A stretch of DNA of 64,000 bases, from positions 62,001 to 126,000 of the forward strand of contig JAFSAT010000021.1 of assembly GCA_017442185.1 (NCBI GenBank), in the 5' to 3' direction. A model generated the notes under the pieces. That model saw nothing but the letters and a program-made list of their open reading frames with translations, had not been told where the DNA came from and did not search any database. Both the position numbers and the translations under genes were made by a program. Positions 52,855-62,391 of the stretch are shown here, one piece after another (the first letter of the stretch is position 1; the number at the start of each line of letters is the position of its first letter). Source of the stretch: Bacteroidaceae bacterium (lineage in GTDB: Bacteria; Bacteroidota; Bacteroidia; Bacteroidales; Bacteroidaceae).

Positions 52855-54277
52855 ACAACAAGATAGAAAAGCCCAAGAACGAAGAGCCACCATAGCTGAA
52901 AAAGGGCAACGGAATACCAATCACCGGCATTATACCAAGTACCATTCCTACATTAATAGAAAAGTGAAAAAAGAATATTGACGCCAACGAATACCCATAT
53001 ACCCGCCCGAAACGATCATTCTGCCGTTCGGCAAGCCCAATCAAACGTAGGATAAAAGCCGCAAATATCACAATAACCGCAGTAGAGCCAACAAATCCCT
53101 GCTCCTCGCCAATGGTACAGAAAATAAAATCAGTATCCTGCTCGGGCACATATTTTAATTTAGTCTGCGTACCATTCAAGAAACCCTTTCCTGTGATACC
53201 ACCCGAACCAATGGCAATCTTCGATTGATGCACATTATATCCGGCGCCGGATAATTCCTCCTTAAGACCAAGCAGCACCTCTATACGCACACGCTGATGC
53301 TCCAACAGCACATTATGCATCACATAATCGCACGAAGAATAGAAAGCCAAAGCTCCTACTACATACAACGCCACCCATATATTACCAATCTCTTTTCTCA
53401 CACGTGCTGCAAACAACATATACACAATGTTAAATGCAATCAGCAGATATTGAAACAGAATTATATTGAACGAAATTAAATATACTGCCGTCCAATATGC
53501 AGCAAGAGTGCCCACAAAATTCACAGCAAGCAATGTGAGAAAAGTTTTATCATGCTTGCACCAAAATTTTATCATTGCCAATGAGAATATCTGCACCAAC
53601 ACCAACACCGCATAGTGCCCCACCGACAATGGCAATGTCTCGAACATGACAGCCTCGTATCGTATTCCCACCACAAAAAGCACAACAGCACTAAGCGCCA
53701 TCAGAAGCAGAATTCCTGTCATACCTTCGCGATACAACACAATAGAGAATGCCAGATAAACAAGAGCGCTTCCCGTCTCTCTCTGCCCCACGATAACCAC
53801 CATTGGCAACAGAAATATAACAACACTCTTAATAAAATCGGCTTTATTTTTTATATCAAAGCCCCGTTTATTCATAAAAGCCGCAAGTGCGAGAGTAGTG
53901 GCAAATTTCATAAATTCGGCCGGCTGCAAACTAAAAGAGCCTATTGAAATCCACGAATGAGAGCCTTTAATATCCTTTGCTATGAAAATTGTAAGAATTC
54001 CCAACAATATAAAAAACACATACACAATGTATGCCCAATCCTTGTATACGCGCTTATCCACGCACAACAACACCGCACCTATAAGCATAGAAACACCCAT
54101 CCACATAGCCTGTTTGCCTGTGCGCACCGCAGGACTTAGAAATTCCATCAAGTCCGTCTCGATATAGCTGTAACTTGCACCGCAAATGGCAAACCAGCCC
54201 ATAATGCCCAATGCAAGGTACAACAGTACAGTAATCCAATCAATTCTATGAAATATACTATCTCTCTCCCTCTCCAT
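52811..54277 (-). CDS. rodA: Rod-shape SEDS glycosyltransferase RodA
   Basis: RodA polymerises lipid II into peptidoglycan strands in the elongasome, together with PBP2. The 488-residue SEDS protein has ten or more helices, and conserved blocks DIKGSHSWISIGSFSLQPAEFMK near residue 105, the catalytic-side QRETGSALVYLAF near 163, KLKYVPEQDTDFIFCTIGEEQGF near 367 and GIPLPFFSYGGSSF near 452. It is longer than E. coli RodA (370) because of extra helices in the middle, as in other Bacteroidota. It overlaps mrdA by 20 bp and gldH by 44 bp. Confidence 0.95.
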   Translation of the reverse strand: MERERDSIFHRIDWITVLLYLALGIMGWFAICGASYSYIETDLMEFLSPAVRTGKQAMWMGVSMLIGAVLLCVDKRVYKDWAYIVYVFFILLGILTIFIAKDIKGSHSWISIGSFSLQPAEFMKFATTLALAAFMNKRGFDIKNKADFIKSVVIFLLPMVVIVGQRETGSALVYLAFSIVLYREGMTGILLLMALSAVVLFVVGIRYEAVMFETLPLSVGHYAVLVLVQIFSLAMIKFWCKHDKTFLTLLAVNFVGTLAAYWTAVYLISFNIILFQYLLIAFNIVYMLFAARVRKEIGNIWVALYVVGALAFYSSCDYVMHNVLLEHQRVRIEVLLGLKEELSGAGYNVHQSKIAIGSGGITGKGFLNGTQTKLKYVPEQDTDFIFCTIGEEQGFVGSTAVIVIFAAFILRLIGLAERQNDRFGRVYGYSLASIFFFHFSINVGMVLGIMPVIGIPLPFFSYGGSSFLGFSILLFSFLRIDADRNVRV

Positions 54278-56102
54278 AATATATCGTTCTGTTCTGAATC
54301 TCTTCGGCCCTCTTCAAACTAGCTTCAGATAGAGTGTCGTTGATATATTTCTCCATCAGCAGTGCTCCGATAGGCACTCCGTAGACGGCTCCGAACCCAC
54401 CATTTTCCACATATACGGCAATTGCAATCTTAGGATTATCCATTGGAGCAAAACCCATGAATGCCGAATGGTCTTTACCCTTATTCTGTGCCGTTCCGGT
54501 CTTTCCACACACCTCGATGCCCGGAATATTTGCAGCGCGACATGTTCCGTTAAGCACAGCTTCGCGCATTCCCTTTACAATATGCTCGTATGAATTTCGC
54601 CCGGCCATTGTGGTACGATGCTCTTTGTACTTTGATGCTATTGTATCGCCGGCGATACTGCTCACAAGATGCGGAGGGACAAATGTTCCTCTGTTTGCAA
54701 TGGTGGCACCCAGATTTGCCATTTGCAGCGGGGTGAGTGTAACCTCACCCTGACCTATTGAGATACTTATCACAGTAACAGCATTCCAATAGCTGCCATA
54801 GTGTCGGCCATAGTATTGGGCATTGGGAATCATTCCGCGTGCTTCACCGGGGATATCCACTCCCAAACGATAGCCGAAGCCCATAGACACCATATAATCG
54901 CGCCAACGGTTCATAGCCTCTTGCACACTGTCATACCTCTTCGACGAGAACATACGCACAAGTCCCCAACAAAAATAGGCATTGCACGACGTCGCTATTG
55001 CCGGATAGAGCGACAATGGAGAGGCATGCGCATGACATCCCAATTTGAATTTGTTATATCGGAATCCACCGGCACAGGGGAAATTTGTTTCATGTGTTAT
55101 AATACCCTCTTCGAGGAACGTAAGTGCTTGTGAAGTTTTGAATGTGGAGCCCGGAGGATAGGTTCCCATCACAGCCCTGTTCATCAGAGGCTTACGCTTA
55201 TCCCGAGAGAGTTGTTTATGATTTTCGCCACGTCGACGCCCCACAAGCAGACGCGGGTCGTAGGAGGGTGAGGAGACCATGCACAGAATCTCACCCGTAG
55301 AGGGTTCAATGGCCACTATGCTGCCAATCTTATTCTGCATGAGACGTTCACCCAATTCTTGAAGCTCAATATCCAACCCAAGAGTCAGGTCTTTTCCCGG
55401 AGTGGGCAGAGTGTCGAGAGCACCGTCGCGGTAGTTCCCCTGTATGCGTCCATAGGCATCACGCAACAGCATCTGCACCCCTTTTTTACCGCGCAGCATC
55501 GCTTCGTAGGATGCTTCAAGCCCCTGAGTACCGATATAATCGCCACGAGTATAGTAGGGGTCGCTGTCAATCTTTTTCTGCGAAACCTCGCCAATATCGC
55601 CAAATAGAACACCTGCCACTCCGTATGTATATTGTCTTATGGAGCGTTTGCGCACATAAAACCCCGGGAAACGAAACATCTGCTCCTGGAAGCGGGCAAA
55701 TTCCTCGGCCGAGAGGCGTGTCATAAATTCCTGTTCCGTATATGTGGAATAGCCGGGGTTGTAGCGTTCGTTGCGTATGCGTGCCATCTGTTCATCGAAA
55801 AATTCACGCTTTATTCCGAGGGCACTGCAAAGTTCAAGTGTATCTAACTTGCGTATTTCACGAGGGATGAATGTTATATCGTATGCCGGCTGATTATAGA
55901 CAAGCAATCGCCCCTTGCGGTCATACATAAGTCCTCTGGCCGGATATATCGTTTTTTTGTAAAAGGCATTACTATCGGCTTTATCCTTATATTCATCGCT
56001 TACAATCTGGAGATTGAAAAGACGTATAACATACACAATACACACCAGCAGCACCGCGGCGCTGATAATGTATTTGCGTTTTTCTAAGGTAAAGTCGTTC
56101 AT
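54258..56102 (-). CDS. mrdA: Penicillin-binding protein 2 (transpeptidase)
   Basis: PBP2 crosslinks the strands made by RodA. The 614-residue protein has an N-terminal membrane anchor (about 10-30), the pedestal/dimerisation region with YGVAGVLFGDIGE near 155, and a transpeptidase domain with SxxK in GTYPPGSTFKTS (Ser near residue 316), SCN in ATSCNAYFCWG near 370, and KTG in VCGKTGTAQNKG near 530. All active-site motifs are intact. It lies between mreD (7-bp gap) and rodA (overlap) in the elongasome operon. Confidence 0.96.
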   Translation of the reverse strand: MNDFTLEKRKYIISAAVLLVCIVYVIRLFNLQIVSDEYKDKADSNAFYKKTIYPARGLMYDRKGRLLVYNQPAYDITFIPREIRKLDTLELCSALGIKREFFDEQMARIRNERYNPGYSTYTEQEFMTRLSAEEFARFQEQMFRFPGFYVRKRSIRQYTYGVAGVLFGDIGEVSQKKIDSDPYYTRGDYIGTQGLEASYEAMLRGKKGVQMLLRDAYGRIQGNYRDGALDTLPTPGKDLTLGLDIELQELGERLMQNKIGSIVAIEPSTGEILCMVSSPSYDPRLLVGRRRGENHKQLSRDKRKPLMNRAVMGTYPPGSTFKTSQALTFLEEGIITHETNFPCAGGFRYNKFKLGCHAHASPLSLYPAIATSCNAYFCWGLVRMFSSKRYDSVQEAMNRWRDYMVSMGFGYRLGVDIPGEARGMIPNAQYYGRHYGSYWNAVTVISISIGQGEVTLTPLQMANLGATIANRGTFVPPHLVSSIAGDTIASKYKEHRTTMAGRNSYEHIVKGMREAVLNGTCRAANIPGIEVCGKTGTAQNKGKDHSAFMGFAPMDNPKIAIAVYVENGGFGAVYGVPIGALLMEKYINDTLSEASLKRAEEIQNRTIYYGEGER

Positions 56103-56109
56103 TGAAGCT

Positions 56110-56610
56110 CTATTTTCGAGTAAAGCACTCTGTCACCACCACAAAAAGCATTGTCAGCACAGTGCTTGATGCCACGCTTATCAACAGAGGCAGAGGATAG
56201 TTGATGGAAAAAAGATCAAGCAGATATAGCACCACATTAAAAATAAGCATACATATAATGGTATATCCCATATATCCTCCCCAACTAATCGTGTGTACTC
56301 CCGGCTTCAGATTGTCGGGATTTCCTTTGTGAATAAAGTTCTCTAACACACTGTTACGCGTAAAGGCAAGCACCGTTGCTGCTGCTGCATTGATGCCGGG
56401 AGTGTTGCCGAACATATCTACCGTAAGTCCTAAAAGGAAGCCCCATATTAAAAGTTCGTTGCACGATGTGTGACGTGGCAGCTTTAGCAAAAAAAGCAAA
56501 TATATATACACCGTGGCATATCCGAACAGATGTATGCGACTGAACACCAACGCCTGCAACATGGCAAACAATATAAAATTTCGTATTCTTATGAGATAAA
56601 CAGTTGTCAT
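56110..56610 (-). CDS. mreD: Rod-shape protein MreD
   Basis: MreD is a small inner-membrane protein of the elongasome that links MreC to RodA/PBP2. The 166-residue product has five or six hydrophobic helices and the family segment WGFLLGLTVDMFGNTPGINAA near residue 58. Sequence conservation is low in this family, so the call rests also on position: it overlaps mreC by four bases and precedes mrdA. Confidence 0.88.
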   Translation of the reverse strand: MTTVYLIRIRNFILFAMLQALVFSRIHLFGYATVYIYLLFLLKLPRHTSCNELLIWGFLLGLTVDMFGNTPGINAAAATVLAFTRNSVLENFIHKGNPDNLKPGVHTISWGGYMGYTIICMLIFNVVLYLLDLFSINYPLPLLISVASSTVLTMLFVVVTECFTRK

Positions 56611-57458
56611 TTCCCGTCTATTTTACTTTCAAGTTCATTCTGCTCTTTATGTCCATCGTTACCCACTATGAATACGGAATTCAAACTTGCAAAATCAACA
56701 AACAGCTCTACGCGGGCACGGTAGAACATTCCATCCACCGAATCTTCTATCTTATCTATACGACCGACGGGAACACCTTTAGGAAATATCGACGAGAAAC
56801 CGCTTGTCTCCACAGTGTCTCCACGCTCAAATACTGTGTGACGCGGCAAATCCACCAGATAAGAGTATCTTACGTCTGCTCCATCCCACTGCAAAGAGCT
56901 GAATCCGTTGCCACCGCGTACCCTGCAACTTATGTTGCTTTTACTGTTCAGAAGCGGAAGCACCAACGAATAGTTATTTGATGCAAGATATATAATACCG
57001 ATGACACCTTTGCTGTCAAAAACACCCATTTCCGATGTTACACCGTCGGCAACACCTTTGTCTATGACGATAAAGTTATTCACTGCATTCAGTGAATTAT
57101 TCACCACAGAAGCGGTATTGAAAATAAATCCCGTACTTATGTTTGCACACACCACACTGTCTCTCATCATAGCCTCTCGTGCCTGCAAGTCCTTTAATTG
57201 TGCTTTAAGTTCGGTAACTTCACCTATAAGAGATACATTCTGCTCAAGAAGCTGTTCGTTCTCGCTGCGCAAACCAAAGTAGTTGTCAATGTCGCTTAAA
57301 AAGTTGTATACACCGCCGGCCATTCCGTTTGTCGATGTAAAGAATGTGGCACTTTGGTAGTTGTTAAAACGCACAATAAGCATAAAACTGATTCCTTCCA
57401 ATATAATGAAAAGGAACCAGTGATTATGCCTTACAAGAAAATTCAGTATCGTCTGCAC
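56607..57458 (-). CDS. mreC: Rod-shape protein MreC
   Basis: MreC is the periplasmic scaffold that activates PBP2. The 283-residue product has one N-terminal transmembrane helix (about 12-30), a coiled coil (NEQLLEQNVSLIGEVTELKA, near 80-100), and the two beta domains (FIVIDKGVADGVTSEMGVFD, SCRVRGGNGFSSLQWDG, GDTVETSGFSSIFPKGVPVG). The end is short and polar. It lies 21 bp after mreB. Confidence 0.93.
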   Translation of the reverse strand: MQTILNFLVRHNHWFLFIILEGISFMLIVRFNNYQSATFFTSTNGMAGGVYNFLSDIDNYFGLRSENEQLLEQNVSLIGEVTELKAQLKDLQAREAMMRDSVVCANISTGFIFNTASVVNNSLNAVNNFIVIDKGVADGVTSEMGVFDSKGVIGIIYLASNNYSLVLPLLNSKSNISCRVRGGNGFSSLQWDGADVRYSYLVDLPRHTVFERGDTVETSGFSSIFPKGVPVGRIDKIEDSVDGMFYRARVELFVDFASLNSVFIVGNDGHKEQNELESKIDGK

Positions 57459-57479
57459 CCTCTATCCTTTATTGTTATT

Positions 57480-58499
57480 TTATCTCATCAGGAAAGGATA
57501 GCTCAAGTTGTTGAGTGCCAAAGCTGTGCCCTTAGCCACACAATATAGAGGATTATCTGCTATGTGGAAAGGTATGTTTATCTTGTCGGAGAGACGTTTA
57601 TCGAGACCGCGCAACAACGCACCGCCTCCTGCCAGATAAATACCATTGTGCACAATATCGGCGTATAGTTCGGGTGGAGTTGCCTCTAACGCACTTATAA
57701 TGGCGTTCTCTATCTTTATGATTGACTTGTCGATACAATGTGCAATCTCTTGATAGCACACAGGAACCTCCATCGGCATTGCTGTTATTCTGTTGGGGCC
57801 GTGTACTATGTAATCTTGCGGAGCCTCTTCGCCAAGGTCGGTAAGTGCCGAGCCTACGTGTATCTTAATACGCTCGGCCATGCGCTCACTCACACGCACA
57901 TTGTGTTGACGACCCATATACTCTTGAATATCGGCTGTAAAGTCGTCACCTGCAGTGCGCAAAGAGCCGTTCGACACAATTCCTCCCAGAGATATAACTG
58001 CTATCTCTGTGGAGCCTCCACCTATATCAACCACCATGTTACCCTCGGGTGCGGTAACATCGAGCCCTATTCCCAAAGCCGAGGCCATTGGCTCGTATAT
58101 CAGATAGACGTCGCGACCTCCTGCATGCTCGGCCGAGTCGCGCACGGCACGCAGCTCAACCTCTGTGGAGCCATAGGGAACGCCTATAACCATGCGCAAC
58201 GATGGGGTGAAAAGTTTGCTGCCCAGATTCATTTTGTCGATAAAACCGCGCACCATCTTTTCGCAGGCGTTAAAGTCGGCTATCACACCATCACGCAAAG
58301 GACGGATTGTCTGTATGTTCGGGTTGGTTTTTTCGTGCATCTGCTTGGCACGTTCACCAACAGCTATCATATTCTTGGTACTGTTATCTATTGCCACCAC
58401 AGACGGCTCGTCAACCACTATGTTTCCATTGTATGTTATAATGGTGTTTGCCGTACCTAAGTCGATGGCAATATCACGTGTAAATGAAAAAAATCCCAT
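57480..58499 (-). CDS. mreB: Actin-like cell-shape protein MreB
   Basis: MreB forms membrane-bound filaments that guide cell-wall synthesis. The 339-residue product has the actin phosphate loops (IAIDLGTANTIIT near residue 10; VVDIGGGSTEIAV near 160), the PEPMASA-type motif YLIYEPMASALGIG, and ICLAGGGALLRGLDK-like GGxA loop near 290. N-terminal FFSFTRD is the amphipathic membrane anchor region. It starts the mreB-mreC-mreD-mrdA-rodA operon on the minus strand; 90 bp separate it from purH. Confidence 0.96.
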   Translation of the reverse strand: MGFFSFTRDIAIDLGTANTIITYNGNIVVDEPSVVAIDNSTKNMIAVGERAKQMHEKTNPNIQTIRPLRDGVIADFNACEKMVRGFIDKMNLGSKLFTPSLRMVIGVPYGSTEVELRAVRDSAEHAGGRDVYLIYEPMASALGIGLDVTAPEGNMVVDIGGGSTEIAVISLGGIVSNGSLRTAGDDFTADIQEYMGRQHNVRVSERMAERIKIHVGSALTDLGEEAPQDYIVHGPNRITAMPMEVPVCYQEIAHCIDKSIIKIENAIISALEATPPELYADIVHNGIYLAGGGALLRGLDKRLSDKINIPFHIADNPLYCVAKGTALALNNLSYPFLMR

Positions 58500-58589
58500 T
58501 TTTTGTTAAAACTTCACTTTTTGTTCTTTATACTGCAAAATTCATACACACTCTTACACCTTAGAGGGGGGAGAAGTGTGTTTCAATCA

Positions 58590-60113
58590 TCAATGTTTAA
58601 AATGGCGGAATCCTGTTGTCACCATAGAGACTTCGTGTGCATCGCAATAGTCTACCGACTCTTTGTCTCTTATGGAACCGCCCGGATGTATCACTGCTGT
58701 AATACCGGCCTCGTGAGCTATCTGCACGCAGTCGGGGAATGGGAAGAACGCATCGCTTGCCATCACTGCCCCCTGAAGAGAGAATCCGAATGTACCGGCT
58801 TTCTCAACAGCGTGTCTCAATGAATCGACACGCGAGGTTTGCCCTACACCGCTTGCAATAAGTTGTTTATCCTTTGCAAGAACTATTGCATTGCTCTTGC
58901 TGTGCTTAACTATTTTGTTGGCAAAAAGCATGTCCTCAATCTCTTGCTGTGTAGGCTCTTTGATTGTTACGGTATTCAAGTCCTCGGGTGTCTCTACCTT
59001 TGCATCGCGCTCTTGCACAAGCACACCGTTCAGCACACTGCGGAATGTCTGTTTGGGCATTTCAAGTCTCTTTTGAACAAGGATTATGCGATTTTTCTTT
59101 TGGGTCAGCACTTGGAGTGCATCCATGTCATAGTCGGGGGCTATAATAACCTCGAAGAATATTTCGTTGACAGCCTCGGCCGTAGCCTTGTCGATGGAGG
59201 TATTTGCTATAAGCACACCACCGAATGCCGACACAGGATCGCCTGCCAAAGCCGCCTTCCAAGCCTCAAGGATTGTGGGACGTGTGGCAAGACCGCACGC
59301 ATTATTGTGTTTGAGTATTGCAAAGGTTGTTTCGCCTGCAAAGTCGGCAATCAATTCAACCGCTGCATTAATATCGAGCAGGTTGTTATATGATATTTCT
59401 TTGCCATGTATCTGTGTGAACACCTTGTCGAAGTCGCCATAGAAGGCTCCTTTCTGATGAGGATTCTCGCCATAGCGCAAGCTCATGGGCGCATCTTTTG
59501 CACAACGGAATGCGCATTGCTCGTCGGCTTTGAAATAATTGAATATTGCAGAATCATACGACGAAGAAACCGCAAAGGCTTCACGTGCAAAGAAGCGGCG
59601 CTCTTCAAGCGTGGTCTGCGCACCGTTGTTCTTCAATATATCGAGCAGCGGCTGATATTGTGCTTTGCTCGCAACAATTACAACGTCGTTGAAATTTTTT
59701 GCGGCGCCGCGAATGAGAGAAATTCCGCCTATGTCTATTTTTTCGATAATATCAGCCTCGGGTGCTCCCGATGCGACAGTCTGCTCAAAGGGGTAAAGAT
59801 CTACTATCACAAGGTCAATCTCAGGTATCTCATACTCGGCCATCTGCTGACAATCTTTCTCAAGCTCTCGACGCCCGAGTATTCCGCCGAACACCTTGGG
59901 GTGCAGAGTTTTAACACGACCACCCAAAATAGAGGGATAGCCTGTGATGCTTTCAACTGATTGACAGGGAATGTTCAACGACTCTATAAATTCTTTTGTT
60001 CCGCCTGTCGAGATAAGGCTCACGCCTGTGGAGTGCAAAAGTCTGATAATTTCATCCAATCCGTCTTTGTGAAAAACGGAGACAAGTGCCGATTTAATTC
60101 TTTTTGTAGACAT
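58590..60113 (-). CDS. purH: Bifunctional AICAR transformylase/IMP cyclohydrolase
   Basis: PurH does the last two steps of purine synthesis. The 507-residue product starts with the MGS-like cyclohydrolase domain (about 1-200; STGGTKEFIES near 35, GRVKTLHPKVFGGIL near 66, DLYPFEQTV near 105). The transformylase domain follows, with LRYGENPHQKGAFYG near 212, the catalytic Lys-His in ILKHNNACGLA near 268, and AFFPFPDCV near 462. Both domains are complete. No strong promoter was found in the AT-rich region upstream. Confidence 0.96.
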   Translation of the reverse strand: MSTKRIKSALVSVFHKDGLDEIIRLLHSTGVSLISTGGTKEFIESLNIPCQSVESITGYPSILGGRVKTLHPKVFGGILGRRELEKDCQQMAEYEIPEIDLVIVDLYPFEQTVASGAPEADIIEKIDIGGISLIRGAAKNFNDVVIVASKAQYQPLLDILKNNGAQTTLEERRFFAREAFAVSSSYDSAIFNYFKADEQCAFRCAKDAPMSLRYGENPHQKGAFYGDFDKVFTQIHGKEISYNNLLDINAAVELIADFAGETTFAILKHNNACGLATRPTILEAWKAALAGDPVSAFGGVLIANTSIDKATAEAVNEIFFEVIIAPDYDMDALQVLTQKKNRIILVQKRLEMPKQTFRSVLNGVLVQERDAKVETPEDLNTVTIKEPTQQEIEDMLFANKIVKHSKSNAIVLAKDKQLIASGVGQTSRVDSLRHAVEKAGTFGFSLQGAVMASDAFFPFPDCVQIAHEAGITAVIHPGGSIRDKESVDYCDAHEVSMVTTGFRHFKH

Positions 60114-60510
60114 ATTATCTTTGTTATTTTAAAATTTATTCTGCATTTACAGTAACAGCATGAAACACAATGCCTTACCAACGAATCACCTAAAAACAGG
60201 TTATTTTGTCGCGAAGATACTTTTTTTTTACTGATTTTGCACTATAAATCAATATCTATTTTACCCATAAAACAAAGTTTTATAATATGTTTATCCGTAT
60301 AATGCAATTATATCGCAACGGGTATAAAAAGCTCAATTTTCACTCTTGTTTTTTGGAACAATAATGCGATTGTTACAGGGGAGGGGAGAGAAGAAGACCT
60401 CCTGATTAAAGTTTTAAAATATTTTTGTGGTGAAATTGATAGAACATCTGTTTTTCAAAAGAGTGAGACAAGAATAGAACACTCCACGAGGATTATTTCT
60501 TATAAGATAT
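60114..60510. other. AT-rich gap between purH and the nadB terminator
   Basis: No gene is supported here. A short ATAAAAC-AAA-GTTTTAT hairpin lies at 60267-60283 and a purine-rich run near 60377-60395. A minus-strand TATCTTCG at 60219-60212 could be a weak -7 box for purH. I see nothing else. Confidence 0.4.
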
Positions 60511-60550
60511 AATGGCTGCACAATCGGGAAAATGTAATTGTGCAGCCATT
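60511..60550 (-). terminator. Terminator of nadB
   Basis: AATGGCTGCACAAT (60511-60524) and ATTGTGCAGCCATT (60537-60550) form a perfect 14-bp stem with a 12-nt loop, 29 bp after the nadB stop. The T-tract on the minus strand is weak. Confidence 0.75.
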
Positions 60551-60579
60551 ATTCTATTTTACGATTGTCGTCTATTGTT

Positions 60580-62145
60580 TCATCTTTTCAGATGGTCGAT
60601 ATTATAGTGCAATCCGCGACTCTCTCTTCGCTCAATGGCCTGACGCATTATCAGATAACCGACGTTTATGATATTGCGCAGTTCGCAAAGCTCCTTGCTG
60701 ATGACACTGCGCTTGAAAAGCTCCTCGGTCTCTTCATACAGAAGATCCAAACGCTGCCATGCACGCCGCAGACGCAGGTCGCTGCGCACAATTCCCACAT
60801 AAGTGCTCATTATCTGCCCCACCTCTTTAACATCCTGGGAGATAAGCACCATCTCTTCGTTCATCACCGTACCCTCGTCGTTCCATCGGGGAATATTCTC
60901 GTTGAAAGTATATTCATCGATATGTCGAACAGAGTGCTTGGCCGCTGCATCGGCATATACCACAGCCTCTATAAGCGAATTGCTTGCGAGACGGTTGCCA
61001 CCATGCAGTCCTGTGCAAGAACACTCGCCCACTGCATACAGACGATGTATGCTCGAAGCGGCATTAAGGTCGACCTTGATACCGCCACACAGATAGTGTG
61101 CCGCCGGTGCCACGGGGATATAGTCTTTTGTTATATCTATTCCAAGCGAGAGGCATTTTTCGTAAATATTGGGAAAATGTCGCTTTGTCTCCTCTGCATT
61201 TTTGTGTGTAACATCAAGATAAACATGGTCTTCGCCACGCATCTTCATTTCATTGTCTATGGCACGTGCCACAATGTCGCGTGGTGCAAGCGAGAGGCGT
61301 TCGTCATATTTGTGCATAAATTCCTGTCCATCCATTGTGCGCAACACCGCACCGTAGCCGCGCATAGCCTCGGTGATGAGGAACGATGGGCGGTCGCCGG
61401 GGTTATATAATGCCGTAGGATGAAACTGAACAAATTCCATATCCTTTACTGTACCTTTTGCGCGATATACCATGGCAATGCCGTCGCCTGTTGCCACAAG
61501 GGGATTCGTTGTTGTTTTATAAACGGCGCCTACACCACCGGTAGCCATGAGCGTCACCTTGCTGAGGAAAGTATGCACCTCGCCCGAAAGAATGTCGAGC
61601 ACATAGGCTCCGTAACACTCAATGTCGGATGTCTGACGTGTCACCGTAACGCCGAGATGGTGTTGCGTGAGTATTTCTATGGCAAAGTGCTTGTCAAAAA
61701 TAGTTATATTGGGATGCTTGCGCACGGCACGTATAAGAGAATCCTGAATCTCGGCACCTGTGTTATCAGCATGGTGCAATATGCGAAATTCCGAGTGCCC
61801 GCCCTCGCGATGCAGGTCAAACTCACCATCTTCGCGTTTATCAAATTCCACTCCCCAATTTATCAATTGCTGTATCTGTCCCGGAGCCTCGCGCACAACT
61901 TTTTCAACGGCATCCCTATCGCTTATAAAGTCTCCGGCAATCATCGTATCTTCGATATGCTTCTCAAAGTTGTCTACCAACAGATTTGTCACCGACGCCA
62001 CACCCCCTTGCGCAAAATAGGTGTTTGCCTCTTCGAGCGTAGTCTTGCACACAAGCGCAACGGAACCTTTGTGTGCCACTTTAAGGGCAAAGCTCATTCC
62101 GGCAATGCCCGAACCAATAACCAGAAAATCAAACTTCTTAACCAT
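60580..62145 (-). CDS. nadB: L-aspartate oxidase
   Basis: NadB oxidises L-aspartate to iminoaspartate, the first step of de novo NAD synthesis. The 521-residue flavoprotein has the FAD motif GSGIAGMSFALK (residues 12-23), TYFAQGGVASV near 44 and the capping-domain HREGGHSEFRILHH block near 113. The catalytic Arg region RAIDNEMK lies near 290, GIKVDLNAASSIHRLYAVGE near 355, and a C-terminal helical domain follows. No nadA or nadC lies next to it. Confidence 0.95.
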   Translation of the reverse strand: MVKKFDFLVIGSGIAGMSFALKVAHKGSVALVCKTTLEEANTYFAQGGVASVTNLLVDNFEKHIEDTMIAGDFISDRDAVEKVVREAPGQIQQLINWGVEFDKREDGEFDLHREGGHSEFRILHHADNTGAEIQDSLIRAVRKHPNITIFDKHFAIEILTQHHLGVTVTRQTSDIECYGAYVLDILSGEVHTFLSKVTLMATGGVGAVYKTTTNPLVATGDGIAMVYRAKGTVKDMEFVQFHPTALYNPGDRPSFLITEAMRGYGAVLRTMDGQEFMHKYDERLSLAPRDIVARAIDNEMKMRGEDHVYLDVTHKNAEETKRHFPNIYEKCLSLGIDITKDYIPVAPAAHYLCGGIKVDLNAASSIHRLYAVGECSCTGLHGGNRLASNSLIEAVVYADAAAKHSVRHIDEYTFNENIPRWNDEGTVMNEEMVLISQDVKEVGQIMSTYVGIVRSDLRLRRAWQRLDLLYEETEELFKRSVISKELCELRNIINVGYLIMRQAIERRESRGLHYNIDHLKR

Positions 62146-62391
62146 GTCCGCCTTATTAGTTGCGTTTTTTTGAAAGTTACTTGAAATTTACTCAAAAACA
62201 GTTCAACGAGCGCTTACCGCAGATTCTCCGAGACGACAAACGGTTTGATGAGGTCGAAATAACAACACGAAGATTGAAACTTTTTCTAATAAATTCCAAA
62301 CAACATCTTAAACTTTTTGTAATTTGCCGCTAAGTTACAAAAAAAGTGAAGAAAAAAGTTCTGTGTGCATTTTTTTCGGCAGATTATATTT
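62146..62391. other. Intergenic upstream region of nadB
   Basis: No gene is supported. The region should hold the nadB promoter (minus strand), but no full TTTG/TAnnTTTG pair was found. The sequence near 62270-62350 is AT-rich with several A- and T-runs. Confidence 0.4.

Noticed and set aside
58839-59960. Two plus-strand frames of 184 codons opposite purH
   Set aside because: Both are antisense shadows of PurH with Cys-rich, unstructured composition.
61420-62184. A 254-codon plus-strand frame opposite nadB
   Set aside because: Antisense to an intact NadB with all motifs; no signal, domain or promoter.
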